From CAZJYI01 sp964550025 (GTDB taxonomy: Bacteria; Verrucomicrobiota; Kiritimatiellia; UBA8416; CAYOBW01), in contig CAZJYI010000050.1 of NCBI GenBank assembly GCA_964550025.1, positions 6,410 through 70,409 on the forward strand: a stretch of 64,000 nucleotides of DNA. The letters run 5' to 3'. The notes below the pieces were generated by a model. That model had not been told where the DNA came from and ran no database searches. It saw only the letters and a list, made by a program, of their open reading frames with translations. Below are positions 26,529-34,695 of the stretch, in pieces (within the stretch, counting starts at the first letter, position 1; each line of letters opens with the position of its first letter). A program made the translations under genes and the position numbers.

Positions 26529-26807
26529 ATGAGCGCACTCACCGTCCAGTTTGAACTCCCCGCGGACGTTCTCGGCGCCCTGGATGTACCCAGGGGGCAG
26601 CTGAGCCAGCGTCTCAAGGAACTGATATCCCTGGAGTTGTTCCGGGAAGGGCGCATATCGTCCGGCAAGGCGGCGGAACTGCTTGGCATCACGAAGGAGG
26701 GCTTCGTGCAGATCCTTGCCCGCCATGGTGTTCCGTACTTCAGCGAATCGGCTGAGGAACTGGCACAGGCGGTCGCCGTGGCGGAACGCACTCTCGGGGA
26801 GCAGTAG
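26529..26807 (+). CDS. UPF0175-family antitoxin
   Basis: The 92-residue protein has the UPF0175 pattern: an N-terminal strand (LTVQFELPADVLGAL), then LISLELFREGRISSGKAAELLGITKEGF and a C-terminal acidic helix. This family supplies the DNA-binding antitoxin next to DUF3368 PIN-like toxins. AGGAG precedes the ATG at 26529. The toxin reading frame begins six bases after its stop. Since the toxin is frameshifted, the antitoxin may be a survivor of a decaying pair. Confidence 0.8.
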   Translation: MSALTVQFELPADVLGALDVPRGQLSQRLKELISLELFREGRISSGKAAELLGITKEGFVQILARHGVPYFSESAEELAQAVAVAERTLGEQ

Positions 26808-26813
26808 ACACCG

Positions 26814-27307
26814 ATGGTTGTCGTCAGCAATGCGGGACCTCTGATTGCTCTGGCGCGGATTGGACAACTGCAGTTGCTTCCGTCACTCTTCGGCAACGTG
26901 CACCTTCCAACGGCTGTACACGTAGAGGTGGTCGATCAAGGAGCCGAACGCCCGGGCTCCGAGGATGTGGCGCGAGCAGAATGGGTGCACACCGGAGAAG
27001 TCCGAGACAGGGTCGGCGTCGACCTCTTGCGTGATCGCCTGGGAAAGGGCGAAAGTGAGGCCGTCGTTCTTGCCATCGAGATGAACGCAGACCTTCTCTC
27101 CTCATCGATGAGGAACGCGGACGGCGCGTGGCGCAGGCACGGGACATCAATGTGATGGGGGCACTCGGCGTGCTGTTGCTCGCGAAGAGGAGCGGACTTC
27201 TTGCTGAAGTCGGCACACACCTCAATGCGCTCAGGGCCGCGGGCTTCCGCATGGACCGCAGGCTGTCCGCAAGAGTGAAAGCACTCGCGGGCGAAGGCGA
27301 CACGTAG
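26814..27307 (+). pseudogene. Frameshifted DUF3368 PIN-like toxin
   Basis: The first frame (SNAGPLIALARIGQL, then GKGESEAVVLAIEMNADLL) matches the N-terminal two thirds of DUF3368 proteins up to about 27098. The expected continuation IDEERGRRVAQARDINVMGA and LGVLLLAKRSGLL is present in a different frame and runs to a stop at 27305-27307. Two extra bases (or one missing) near CTTCTCTCCTCATCG explain the break. In its own frame the protein ends after 113 residues with an unrelated tail. Either the toxin is inactivated or the assembly has an indel here. No slippery heptamer for programmed frameshifting is visible. Confidence 0.8.
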
Positions 27308-27310
27308 AAC

Positions 27311-28033
27311 GTGAAATGTCCTTCCTGCAGTATTGACATTTTGCCCGACTCGCACGGGGGACAGCGTGTCGATGCTTGCCCGGAGTGCCGTGGCATCTGG
27401 TTTGGTCCCGGCGAACTGGTAGTTGTCGCAAGACAGTTGATCCGGGAGGGGCAGATTCCGGACCAAGAGGCCGTAGATGCCTTCGACGTGACGCCCAAGC
27501 CAGCCAACAAGGGCCCGTCACGGAGGATGTGTCCCAGTTGTGAGATGCCGATGGAGGTCGTCAACTACTCCTACGATTCAAACGTATTCCTGGACAAATG
27601 CCCGGCGTGCGGAGGCGTCTGGACTGATGAAGGAGAGGTGGAACGCGTGGCCCGGTATCTCAAGGGAAACCCGGCAGTCAACAGGTACACGGAATCCCTG
27701 ATGGCACACGTGGTCAAGGAGCGGGAACCAGGCACCATCTCCCGACTGCTGAGATCCCGACGCGCGTCGGGAACCATCGCGTTGGTGTACCTGGGTGGTG
27801 CCATTCTCACCCGAGAATTCGAAGTCATCTGGAAGATGGCGATGTTCTTGGTCTGGCCCGTTGCCTGCATCTGGTTCTCGGATGCCATCGGCGGCTATAC
27901 GGGTCTCCTCTCTCTGCCTCGTCCACCCATTTCACGAAGATCACCCGGTATCTTCATCGCTCTCACAGGTTGGATTCTGCTCCTGCTGCCCGTTGTAGTT
28001 GCAGTTGTGATGGCAGTTCTGCAGCTCTGCTGA
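27311..28033 (+). CDS. Double zinc-ribbon membrane protein
   Basis: The 240-residue protein has two TFIIB-type zinc ribbons: CPSC / CPEC near residues 3-26 followed by RGIWFGPGEL, and CPSC / CPAC near residues 75-100 followed by GGVWTDEGE. Two or more hydrophobic segments occupy the C-terminal half (about 152-190 and 212-237), so it is probably anchored in the inner membrane with cytoplasmic ribbons. The family is widespread but uncharacterized. The start is a GTG three bases after the toxin frame's stop; no strong ribosome site is seen. Confidence 0.75.
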   Translation: MKCPSCSIDILPDSHGGQRVDACPECRGIWFGPGELVVVARQLIREGQIPDQEAVDAFDVTPKPANKGPSRRMCPSCEMPMEVVNYSYDSNVFLDKCPACGGVWTDEGEVERVARYLKGNPAVNRYTESLMAHVVKEREPGTISRLLRSRRASGTIALVYLGGAILTREFEVIWKMAMFLVWPVACIWFSDAIGGYTGLLSLPRPPISRRSPGIFIALTGWILLLLPVVVAVVMAVLQLC

Positions 28034-28827
28034 ACATGGGGAGAGCCTGGAGGAGAATCGCACGATAGCACGCCGGAATCCGCAAACGGTGTTGGTGACC
28101 ACAGCGCGCGACCGCTCACCGAGCCGCTACCTTCTATCCAGCGCGCGCTCCTCGACAATCCTGACCGCGACGGGAAGAGGAGGCGAGCCGAGGACCCGCG
28201 CCACCCCGTCCACCTCCTCATTCGTGAAAGCACCCTGTATGATCGCCTTGCCGCCGGGTATCGCCATTTTGATGGTGGGGGCCGACCAGACTTCACCGTC
28301 GACGATGATTGCCAGCCGGCGCCCTCTGCCGCTGTCGCGGTTCTTCCGCCCGGCCGGAGCGTAATCATCGGGGCATCGTTCCTCCCCGGCATCCAACCGG
28401 CGTCCCCATCAACTCATGTCATCATATGGTTCAGCACGACCGTACGCAACGTTTGATGACCCACTCGCAATCCGGGAATAGTCCGCCCATTGGCCACACG
28501 ATGTCCCGCTCTGCTGCCGAACGGCGAGGGGGACGAGTGCGAGCAGGAACGGCGAGGGTGCACTCATTTCCGCAGATCTTACTCGCACTCAGGGGCGGAG
28601 GGGGGGTTGTCGCCAATCCTCGCGGAGCGGGCGTCTCTGTTGCAGGGACCTCGGCGTGCAGATCAGCCAAGGTCTTTGTCGTCGGCTTGCTACCGGCAAG
28701 GACGACTGACTCCACCATTTGTCTTGCGGTCCATCCCTGCCGGTGCTACGCATACACGGCGTATTGTGGATCAGGAATGCGGCATCTCCCCCCGGTCGCG
28801 GGGCCGTCGCCATTCGCAGGAGACGAC
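28034..28827. other. Intergenic region with a SecD-like remnant
   Basis: Apart from the SecD-like fragment at 28127-28396 (minus), nothing here resembles a gene. An inverted repeat GAGTGCGAG / CTCGCACTC sits near 28535-28600. The uxaE promoter should be near the right end. Confidence 0.5.
28127..28396 (-). pseudogene. Fragment resembling the SecD periplasmic head domain
   Basis: Residues 27-86 of this 89-codon frame read like the C-terminal part of the SecD/SecDF first periplasmic domain (LAIIVDGEVWSAPTI, then IPGGKAIIQGAFTNEE, LPVAVRIVEE). No signal peptide, membrane helix or the rest of SecD is present nearby. The N-terminal 25 residues look unrelated. It is best read as a remnant; a tiny stand-alone protein cannot be excluded. 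No convincing ribosome site was seen. Confidence 0.45.
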
Positions 28828-30108
28828 ATGACCGAGACTCTTCCCTCACCCGTTCCCCTCGGACTCGAGCCCTCGTTCGGATTCGGCGATCGCATTGGCC
28901 TGGCGACTCCCGGACACGTGGCCGCGGCGTTGCGCTCCGACAGCGGCATCGCGCCCGTATTCTGCCAGCAGTCCATCCGCGAAATGGACCGCACGGGCCG
29001 CAGCGCCGAGCAGGTCATGCAGGAGGCACAGCGCGGCGTTGTCGACGCCGGCTGGGACGCGCCTTTCGGCGCCGATGCCGACCATCTCAAGACGCGCGAA
29101 GACGTCAACCGTACAATGGCAGCGGGATTCACGCTCTTCACCATCGACCCGTCAGACTATGTCGACCGGCATGCCGACGACTACGGCGAGGACGAGATCC
29201 GAACGCGCTACGCGGGGCTTCGCGACGAAGCGCCCTGGGTCGAGACCTACGCGGGCCAGTCGATCCCGTTGCCGACGAGCACGGTGGTGGAGATCGACGA
29301 ACTCGCAATGCAGCGCGCCGCCGTCAAGTACGCCCGCGCGGTGAACTACAGCATCGAACTGGCCGAGTACATCAACGTCGCGCACGAGGCCAACGGCAGT
29401 GCGTATGAGATCGAGCTCAGCATCGACGAAACGGAACAACCCACATCGCTGGCCGAACACTACATCATCGCCGAACACTGCCTGGCCACCGAGATGAAGC
29501 TCGTCTCGCTGGCGCCGCGTTTTGTCGGCGCCCTGGAGAAGGGCGTGGACTATATTGGCGACCCGGATGCGCTGGGACGGTCCCTGCGGGATCACGCCGC
29601 CATCGCCCAACTGCTGGGACCGTACAAGCTCAGCTTGCACTCGGGCTCCGACAAACTGTCCATGTACCCCGCGCTGGCGAGGGCGACAAAGGGGCGGTTT
29701 CACGTCAAGACGGCGGGCACGTCGTATCTCGAAGCGCTGCGCGTCGCGGCCCACCACGAACGCGCGCTGTTTCGCCGGATCTGCGAGTTTGCGCGTGCGC
29801 ACTACGAGACCGACAAGGCGACGTACCACGTTCACGCAACACTCGCCGACGCGCCCGCGCCCGCCGAAATCAGCGACGACCGCGAGCTGGAACAGGCATA
29901 CCTGGAATGCTGGGAAGACGTACCGGAGGGCCGCGGTTTCACAGCCCCGGGGCGGCAGATCCTGCACTGCACATTCGGATCGGTCCTGACGGACGACAAA
30001 CTGGGGCCGGCGCTTCACCAGTGCCTGCTCGATCACAACGAAGCGTACGACGAGTTCCTCGCGCTGCACTTCGGCAAACACCTCGACGCTCTCAAACGCG
30101 GTATGTGA
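28828..30108 (+). CDS. uxaE: Tagaturonate epimerase (UxaE family)
   Basis: The 426-residue protein matches the UxaE family, which converts D-tagaturonate to D-fructuronate in galacturonate breakdown. The conserved block HSGSDKLSMYPALARAT followed by FHVKTAGTSYLEALR is present near residues 271-308, with a C-terminal LHCTFGSVLTD. The ATG at 28828 follows CAGGAG; the long upstream reading (to 28309) crosses noncoding sequence and is rejected. The octaheme cytochrome gene begins three bases after its stop, so the two are co-transcribed. No other galacturonate gene is in the window. Confidence 0.8.
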   Translation: MTETLPSPVPLGLEPSFGFGDRIGLATPGHVAAALRSDSGIAPVFCQQSIREMDRTGRSAEQVMQEAQRGVVDAGWDAPFGADADHLKTREDVNRTMAAGFTLFTIDPSDYVDRHADDYGEDEIRTRYAGLRDEAPWVETYAGQSIPLPTSTVVEIDELAMQRAAVKYARAVNYSIELAEYINVAHEANGSAYEIELSIDETEQPTSLAEHYIIAEHCLATEMKLVSLAPRFVGALEKGVDYIGDPDALGRSLRDHAAIAQLLGPYKLSLHSGSDKLSMYPALARATKGRFHVKTAGTSYLEALRVAAHHERALFRRICEFARAHYETDKATYHVHATLADAPAPAEISDDRELEQAYLECWEDVPEGRGFTAPGRQILHCTFGSVLTDDKLGPALHQCLLDHNEAYDEFLALHFGKHLDALKRGM

Positions 30109-30111
30109 CCG

Positions 30112-32490
30112 ATGACGAGCCCCAACACACAGAAATTCCGGTGGACCGTCGCTATCCTGTCCGTCTCCCTCCTTGTCCTGGTCGCCGCGAATCGGCCGGC
30201 GACGACGTCGCGAGCCACGGACGGCCCGGCAACAACGCGCTTTGTCGGCTCGCGGAGCTGCCGCGAATGCCACGAACGCTTCTACAAGCTCTGGGAGCCG
30301 TCCCACCACGGCAAGGCCATGCAGCCTTTCACACCGGAGTTCGCCGCGGGGCTTCTTCCCCAGACCAACGACATTTCGATCGGACCTCTCCGCTTCCGCG
30401 CCGACTTCTCGGGCACCAACGCCTGGGTCTACGAGTTCGGCCCGCAAGGCACGAACCGCTACGCCATGCTGCACGCCATGGGCGGAAAGAACGTGTACTA
30501 CTTCCTCACCCCGCTCGAGAGAGGGCGCCTGCAGGTACTGCCCATCGCCTACCACGTCGTCCACAAGGAATGGTACGATACCACGGCCAGTATGGTCCGC
30601 CACTTCCACGGCATAGAAGATGCCCCGCTGGACTGGCGCGACCCGATGCTGACTTTCAACACCGCCTGCTTCAATTGCCACGTCAGCCAGCTATCGAAGA
30701 ACTACGACGTCGCGACCGACACCTATCACACCGAATGGGTTGAACCGGGAATCAACTGCGAGACCTGCCACGGCCCGGCTGAAGAGCACAACCGCGTTTG
30801 CCGCGAAGCGCCCGAAGGAACGGTTCCCAAAGACTTGAAGATCATCCGCACCGGCCCGATGACACCGACGCAGCGCGACGCGGTCTGCGCGCCCTGCCAC
30901 GCCAAGATGAGCCCCCTCACAGACACTTTCATGCCGGGGGACCGCTATTTCGACCACTACGACCTGGTGACGCTCGAGGACCGGGACTTTCACCCCGACG
31001 GGCGCGACCTCGGCGAGAACTACACCTACACCTCGTGGCTCATGAACCCCTGCATGCAGGGCGGCAAGTTCGAGTGCAATCACTGCCACACCTCCAGCGG
31101 CCGCTACCGCTTCGCCGGCACCAACACCAACCACGCCTGCCTGCCATGCCATGCCGAACGCGTGGCCAACGCCACCGCACACACGCATCACAAGCCCGAC
31201 AGCAAGGGCAACCAGTGCGTGTCGTGCCACATGCCCATGACGGTTTTCGCTCACATGCGCCGCAGCGATCACTCGATGCTCCCCCCTACCCCGGCGGCAA
31301 CCCTCGCCTTCAAGTCGCCCAACGCCTGCAACATCTGCCATACAAAGAAGGACGCCGCCTGGGCCGACAAGCACGTGCGCAAGTGGCACAAGGACGACTA
31401 CCAGGCCCCCGTGCTGGCACGCGCCGAGCTGCTCGACGCTGCGCGCAAGGGCAACTGGTCGAAACTCGACGGGATTCTCGAGTACATCCGGCGGCCCGAT
31501 GCCGACATGGTCTTCACTACGGCCTTCCTGCGCTTGCTCAACACCTGCAGCGACGAGCGCGTCCGGCCCGTACTGCGCAAGATGGCGTCCCACCCCTCGC
31601 CGCTCGCGCGTTCGTCAGCCGTGCAGTCCCTCCAGGATGCCGCCGACGCCGAGTCCCTGCGTGTCATGCTCGATGCCACGCGCGACGACGTACGCATCGT
31701 ACGTGTCAAAGCGGCCATCGCCCTGTCGCGCCATGCCGGCCGCGAGCTGAGCGCCGCTGACCGCAAGTCGCTCGACGCCGCCACAGCCGAGTACCTCCAT
31801 TCGCTGACTTCGCGGCCCGACGACTGGTCGTCGCACTACAACCTCGGCAACTACTACGTCGACCGGCAACAGCCCCGCAAGGCGATCGAGGAGTTCAGCC
31901 TGTCTTCCAAGTTCCGCCCCGACGTCATCCTACCCCTGGTAAACCGCTCCATGGTGCATGCCAGACTCGGCGAGAGCAAGGAGGCCGAGACCTGCCTGCG
32001 GAAGGCCATCGCCATCGAGCCGGAAAACTCCGCCGTGAACTTCAACCTGGCTTTGCTCGTTGCCGAGACGCAGCGAATCGCTGAGGCGGAGCGTCTCCTG
32101 CGGACGGCACTGAAATCACAGCCGCGCTTCGCGGCCGCGGCCTACAACCTCGGCGTTCTACTGAGCCGGCGCCGTCCCGCCGAAGGCATCGACTGGTGCC
32201 GAAAGGCCGTGGCTTATGAGCCGGGAGAACCGAAGTACGGCTACTCGCTGGGTTTCTTCCTGGCGCAGAACGGCAAGACGACTGAGGCGGAGACAGAGCT
32301 CCGCAAGCTCATGGCGCGTTCGCCGAACTTCGCCGATGCCGGTTTTTTCCTGGGCCGCCTGTACGAACAGCAACGGCGCCTGGACGACGCGCGGCAACTC
32401 TACCGCAAGATGGTAACCAACCGGGAGCTCCCACGTACCGCCCGCCGGCAGGCCGAGGGACGGCTGCGTGCGTTGGGGGCGCAGCGGTAG
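30112..32490 (+). CDS. Octaheme c-type cytochrome with HEAT and TPR repeats
   Basis: The 792-residue protein has an N-terminal membrane/signal segment (about 10-26) and eight CxxCH heme-binding motifs at C50, C186, C216, C259, C322, C343, C369 and C406, in a layout like cytochrome c554-type multiheme proteins. HEAT-like helices follow (about 455-560) and then at least five TPR units (about 575-780, SSHYNLGNYYVDRQQPRKA onward). It should sit in the periplasm and move electrons or reduce an oxyanion or nitrogen compound. The substrate cannot be inferred. It follows uxaE with a 3-base gap. Fusions of multiheme c554 modules to TPRs occur in PVC bacteria and Acidobacteria. Confidence 0.85.
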   Translation: MTSPNTQKFRWTVAILSVSLLVLVAANRPATTSRATDGPATTRFVGSRSCRECHERFYKLWEPSHHGKAMQPFTPEFAAGLLPQTNDISIGPLRFRADFSGTNAWVYEFGPQGTNRYAMLHAMGGKNVYYFLTPLERGRLQVLPIAYHVVHKEWYDTTASMVRHFHGIEDAPLDWRDPMLTFNTACFNCHVSQLSKNYDVATDTYHTEWVEPGINCETCHGPAEEHNRVCREAPEGTVPKDLKIIRTGPMTPTQRDAVCAPCHAKMSPLTDTFMPGDRYFDHYDLVTLEDRDFHPDGRDLGENYTYTSWLMNPCMQGGKFECNHCHTSSGRYRFAGTNTNHACLPCHAERVANATAHTHHKPDSKGNQCVSCHMPMTVFAHMRRSDHSMLPPTPAATLAFKSPNACNICHTKKDAAWADKHVRKWHKDDYQAPVLARAELLDAARKGNWSKLDGILEYIRRPDADMVFTTAFLRLLNTCSDERVRPVLRKMASHPSPLARSSAVQSLQDAADAESLRVMLDATRDDVRIVRVKAAIALSRHAGRELSAADRKSLDAATAEYLHSLTSRPDDWSSHYNLGNYYVDRQQPRKAIEEFSLSSKFRPDVILPLVNRSMVHARLGESKEAETCLRKAIAIEPENSAVNFNLALLVAETQRIAEAERLLRTALKSQPRFAAAAYNLGVLLSRRRPAEGIDWCRKAVAYEPGEPKYGYSLGFFLAQNGKTTEAETELRKLMARSPNFADAGFFLGRLYEQQRRLDDARQLYRKMVTNRELPRTARRQAEGRLRALGAQR

Positions 32491-32544
32491 ACGATTGTCT
32501 GACCACCCGGTCTCAGGGGAGTGTGCGGTCTTCGGTTCTCCCTC

Positions 32545-32626
32545 TTCGTCGGCGTCTTCGTCCCTGTCTTGGTCGACGAGGACGACGATGAAGACAGCGA
32601 CGAAGAGAGGGGAGGCGTCGTGACCG
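32545..32626. repeat. Imperfect long palindrome (CTCTTCGTCG arms)
   Basis: CTCTTCGTCGGCGTCTTCGT on the left mirrors ACGAAGAG-ending sequence on the right; the arms of about 35 bp meet at GTCGAC near 32574. The sequence is a low-complexity GTC/GAC run downstream of the cytochrome gene and does not have a T-run. Confidence 0.5.
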
Positions 32627-32689
32627 TGCCGCTCACCGCGCCGAATACGGATCGGCCGCGTGGTGCAGACCGTCCCAAAGAGCCGAAAC

Positions 32690-33103
32690 TCAGCACCGTG
32701 CGGATTTCCGCCAGTTCTCGATGTTCAGGCCGGGGACACGGCGGAACTCCCTCTCGTTGTCCGTCACGAGGATCGCATCCAACGCGAGAGCGTGTGCGGC
32801 AATCATCGTGTCAAGTGGACCGATCCGCCTCCCCTGCGACTCAAGTTCCGAGCGGACTCGTCCGTAGTACAAGGCACAGGTGTCGTCATAGGGTGCGATG
32901 TCAATCGGTGTCATGAACTCGGCTATCAGGAGCCTGTTCTTTGCCGGATTCGAACTCCTGCATGCACCATACTCAAGCTCACTCAGGGTCACGGAGGACA
33001 CGCACACATCCCGAGGATGAACGGCCTGCAGTTTCTCCAGGGCACTCGGCGAACGTTCCCGCATGATGTCGATGCAGAGATTCGTATCGAGCATGTACTT
33101 CAT
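32690..33103 (-). CDS. vapC: VapC-type PIN-domain toxin ribonuclease
   Basis: The 137-residue protein has the PIN-domain acidic residues in MLDTNLCID (D6), SELEYG (Glu), GPLDTMIAAHAL (Asp) and VTDNEREF (Asp), all intact. VapC toxins cleave RNA, commonly initiator tRNA or rRNA, when free of VapB. The ATG at 33103 overlaps the vapB stop as ATGA, the normal coupled arrangement. Unlike the toxin at 26814 the frame is intact. Confidence 0.92.
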   Translation of the reverse strand: MKYMLDTNLCIDIMRERSPSALEKLQAVHPRDVCVSSVTLSELEYGACRSSNPAKNRLLIAEFMTPIDIAPYDDTCALYYGRVRSELESQGRRIGPLDTMIAAHALALDAILVTDNEREFRRVPGLNIENWRKSARC

Positions 33104-33333
33104 CAGAGTTGCCTGCGGGCCTGATGTTCGGCCGGCTGATTCCGATCCTCCATGAAATCATCCGTGAATTTGCCAAGACTGTTGAGCAGCGGAGCCCAGG
33201 GGTTCTCCTTGGGATACAGGATCAGAATGTCCTCGTATTTCCGGATATAGACTTCCTTGCTTCGGAAGCGGAATTCCTTTGGTATTCTGACCGCCTGGCT
33301 TCGCCCATTCGTAAACACTTTTGCCGTTTGCAT
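33103..33333 (-). CDS. vapB: VapB-type AbrB-fold antitoxin
   Basis: The 76-residue protein begins with a SpoVT/AbrB swapped-hairpin DNA-binding domain (AKVFTNGRSQAVRIPKEFRF) and ends with a flexible toxin-wrapping tail (WAPLLNSLGKFTDDFME). AbrB-type VapB proteins bind palindromes in their own promoter together with VapC; a perfect palindrome lies 18-31 bases upstream. GGAGG precedes the ATG. Confidence 0.92.
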   Translation of the reverse strand: MQTAKVFTNGRSQAVRIPKEFRFRSKEVYIRKYEDILILYPKENPWAPLLNSLGKFTDDFMEDRNQPAEHQARRQL

Positions 33334-33350
33334 GACCGACCTCCTTGCCG

Positions 33351-33364
33351 TATATCATGATATA
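33351..33364. promoter_or_regulatory. Palindromic operator candidate of vapBC
   Basis: TATATCATGATATA is a perfect 14-bp palindrome upstream of vapB, embedded in an AT-rich segment that would also contain the promoter. VapBC autoregulation through such a site is known for the family. Confidence 0.6.
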
Positions 33365-33399
33365 TATCAAATCACAGGCTATGCGGTCAAGCAGAGGTA

Positions 33400-34596
33400 T
33401 CACCGCGCCGAGTACGGGTCGGCCGCGTCGCGCAGGCCGTCGCCCAGGAAGTTGAAGCACAGCACGGTGAGGATGATGAACACCGACGGCAGGAGCATCC
33501 ACGGGTAGTTGGCAATGGCCTGGATGTTCATGCAGTCCTTGAGCATCACGCCCCAACTCACGACGGGCGGGCGCAGCCCCAGACCCAGGAAACTCAGGGA
33601 CGTTTCGCCGAGGATCATTCCCGGCACGCTCAGCGTGAGCGAGACGATGATGTGGCTCGTAAAACCGGGCAGGAGATGCCGGAAGATCACGCGGGAGTGC
33701 GATGCTCCGAGAAGGCGCGCCGCGACGGCATAGTCCTCTTCCCGCAATGAGAGGATCTTGCCGCGCACCACCCGTGCCAGACGTGTCCAGCCGAGAAGAC
33801 TGAGAACAACCGTTATCCCGAAGTACACTTTGAGGGGCGACCAGTCGGAAGGCATGACGGCGCCGAGCGCGAGCCACAGGGGCAGCTTTGGAAACGCGTT
33901 GAGGATCTCGATGCAGCGCTGGATGAACGTGTCCAGCGCGCCGCCCACGTACCCCGAAATGCCGCCTACCGTCAGGCCGAGAACGAAGGTGAGCATGATC
34001 CCGATAATACCGACCGACAGCGAGATTCGAGCGCCGTACACGATACGCGAAAAAACGCACCGGCCGTACTTGTCGCCGCCGAAGAGATAAAACGCCGTTG
34101 GTTCGTCTCCGGCACGGACCTCCCCGGGCTGACGCACCCCGAACAGATGGCGTCTGCAGGGTATCAGCCGCCAGAGCCTGTACGGTTCACCTCGCACGAA
34201 GAACCCGAGGCGGAGGATGCTCTCGCGGTCCTCGACATACGCTTTGCGAAAGGTGACCGGATCGATCTCGCGCCGGATATCGTACGCGTAGAGCCCGTGG
34301 CGAAAGCTGAAACGCGGCAACTGCGGCGGACTGTACAGGCGTTTGCCGTCGAAGCGGTTCGGCGTGTGCGGCGCAACGAACTCGGCGAACACGGCAACGA
34401 GATAGAAGACGACAAGGACGTTCAGTCCGAGAAGAGCCAGCTTGTGTTTGGCGAAGCGCAGGCGGATCAACTGCCACTGCGACAGCGCCCCGGCATCGCG
34501 GGAGGAGGCCTGAGGGTCGGGGGACAGGGAGGGCGGCACACCCTCTTCCCCGGCGCCGCCTTTGATCTCGGCTGCCTGTTCTCCGTTCTTCTTCAT
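33400..34596 (-). CDS. Peptide ABC transporter permease (OppC/DppC family)
   Basis: The product (398 residues from ATG 34596) has an N-terminal membrane helix (about 53-73), a periplasmic insert of more than 100 residues, and the BPD-transporter core with five helices and the EAA-type motif AARLLGASHSRVIFRHLLPG. It forms the second pore subunit with the permease half of the upstream fused protein. A GTG at 34680 with GGGGAG nine bases upstream is an alternative start that would add 28 residues encoded by a heptamer repeat. The ATPase subunits are not in this window. Confidence 0.85.
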   Translation of the reverse strand: MKKNGEQAAEIKGGAGEEGVPPSLSPDPQASSRDAGALSQWQLIRLRFAKHKLALLGLNVLVVFYLVAVFAEFVAPHTPNRFDGKRLYSPPQLPRFSFRHGLYAYDIRREIDPVTFRKAYVEDRESILRLGFFVRGEPYRLWRLIPCRRHLFGVRQPGEVRAGDEPTAFYLFGGDKYGRCVFSRIVYGARISLSVGIIGIMLTFVLGLTVGGISGYVGGALDTFIQRCIEILNAFPKLPLWLALGAVMPSDWSPLKVYFGITVVLSLLGWTRLARVVRGKILSLREEDYAVAARLLGASHSRVIFRHLLPGFTSHIIVSLTLSVPGMILGETSLSFLGLGLRPPVVSWGVMLKDCMNIQAIANYPWMLLPSVFIILTVLCFNFLGDGLRDAADPYSAR

Positions 34597-34614
34597 CGTC
34601 TCAGTCTCGTTTTC

Positions 34615-34690
34615 CGTTCTGGACTCGCGACTCGCGACTTGCGACTCGCGTCCCCCGACCCGCGACACGCGGCACGCCACTCGCCACTTC
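34615..34690. repeat. Degenerate 7-bp tandem repeat (GACTCGC family)
   Basis: About ten units GACTCGC / GACTTGC / GACCCGC / GACACGC / GGCACGC fill the gap between the two transporter genes. If the permease begins at GTG 34680 the array is translated. Confidence 0.8.
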
Positions 34691-34695
34691 TCCCC

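Noticed and set aside
27085..27115. Programmed ribosomal frameshift in the PIN-like toxin
   Set aside because: No slippery heptamer or downstream structure is visible; a plain indel is simpler.
28309..28827. N-terminal extension of UxaE by 170 residues
   Set aside because: The added sequence has no resemblance to the family, and a good ribosome site precedes the ATG at 28828.
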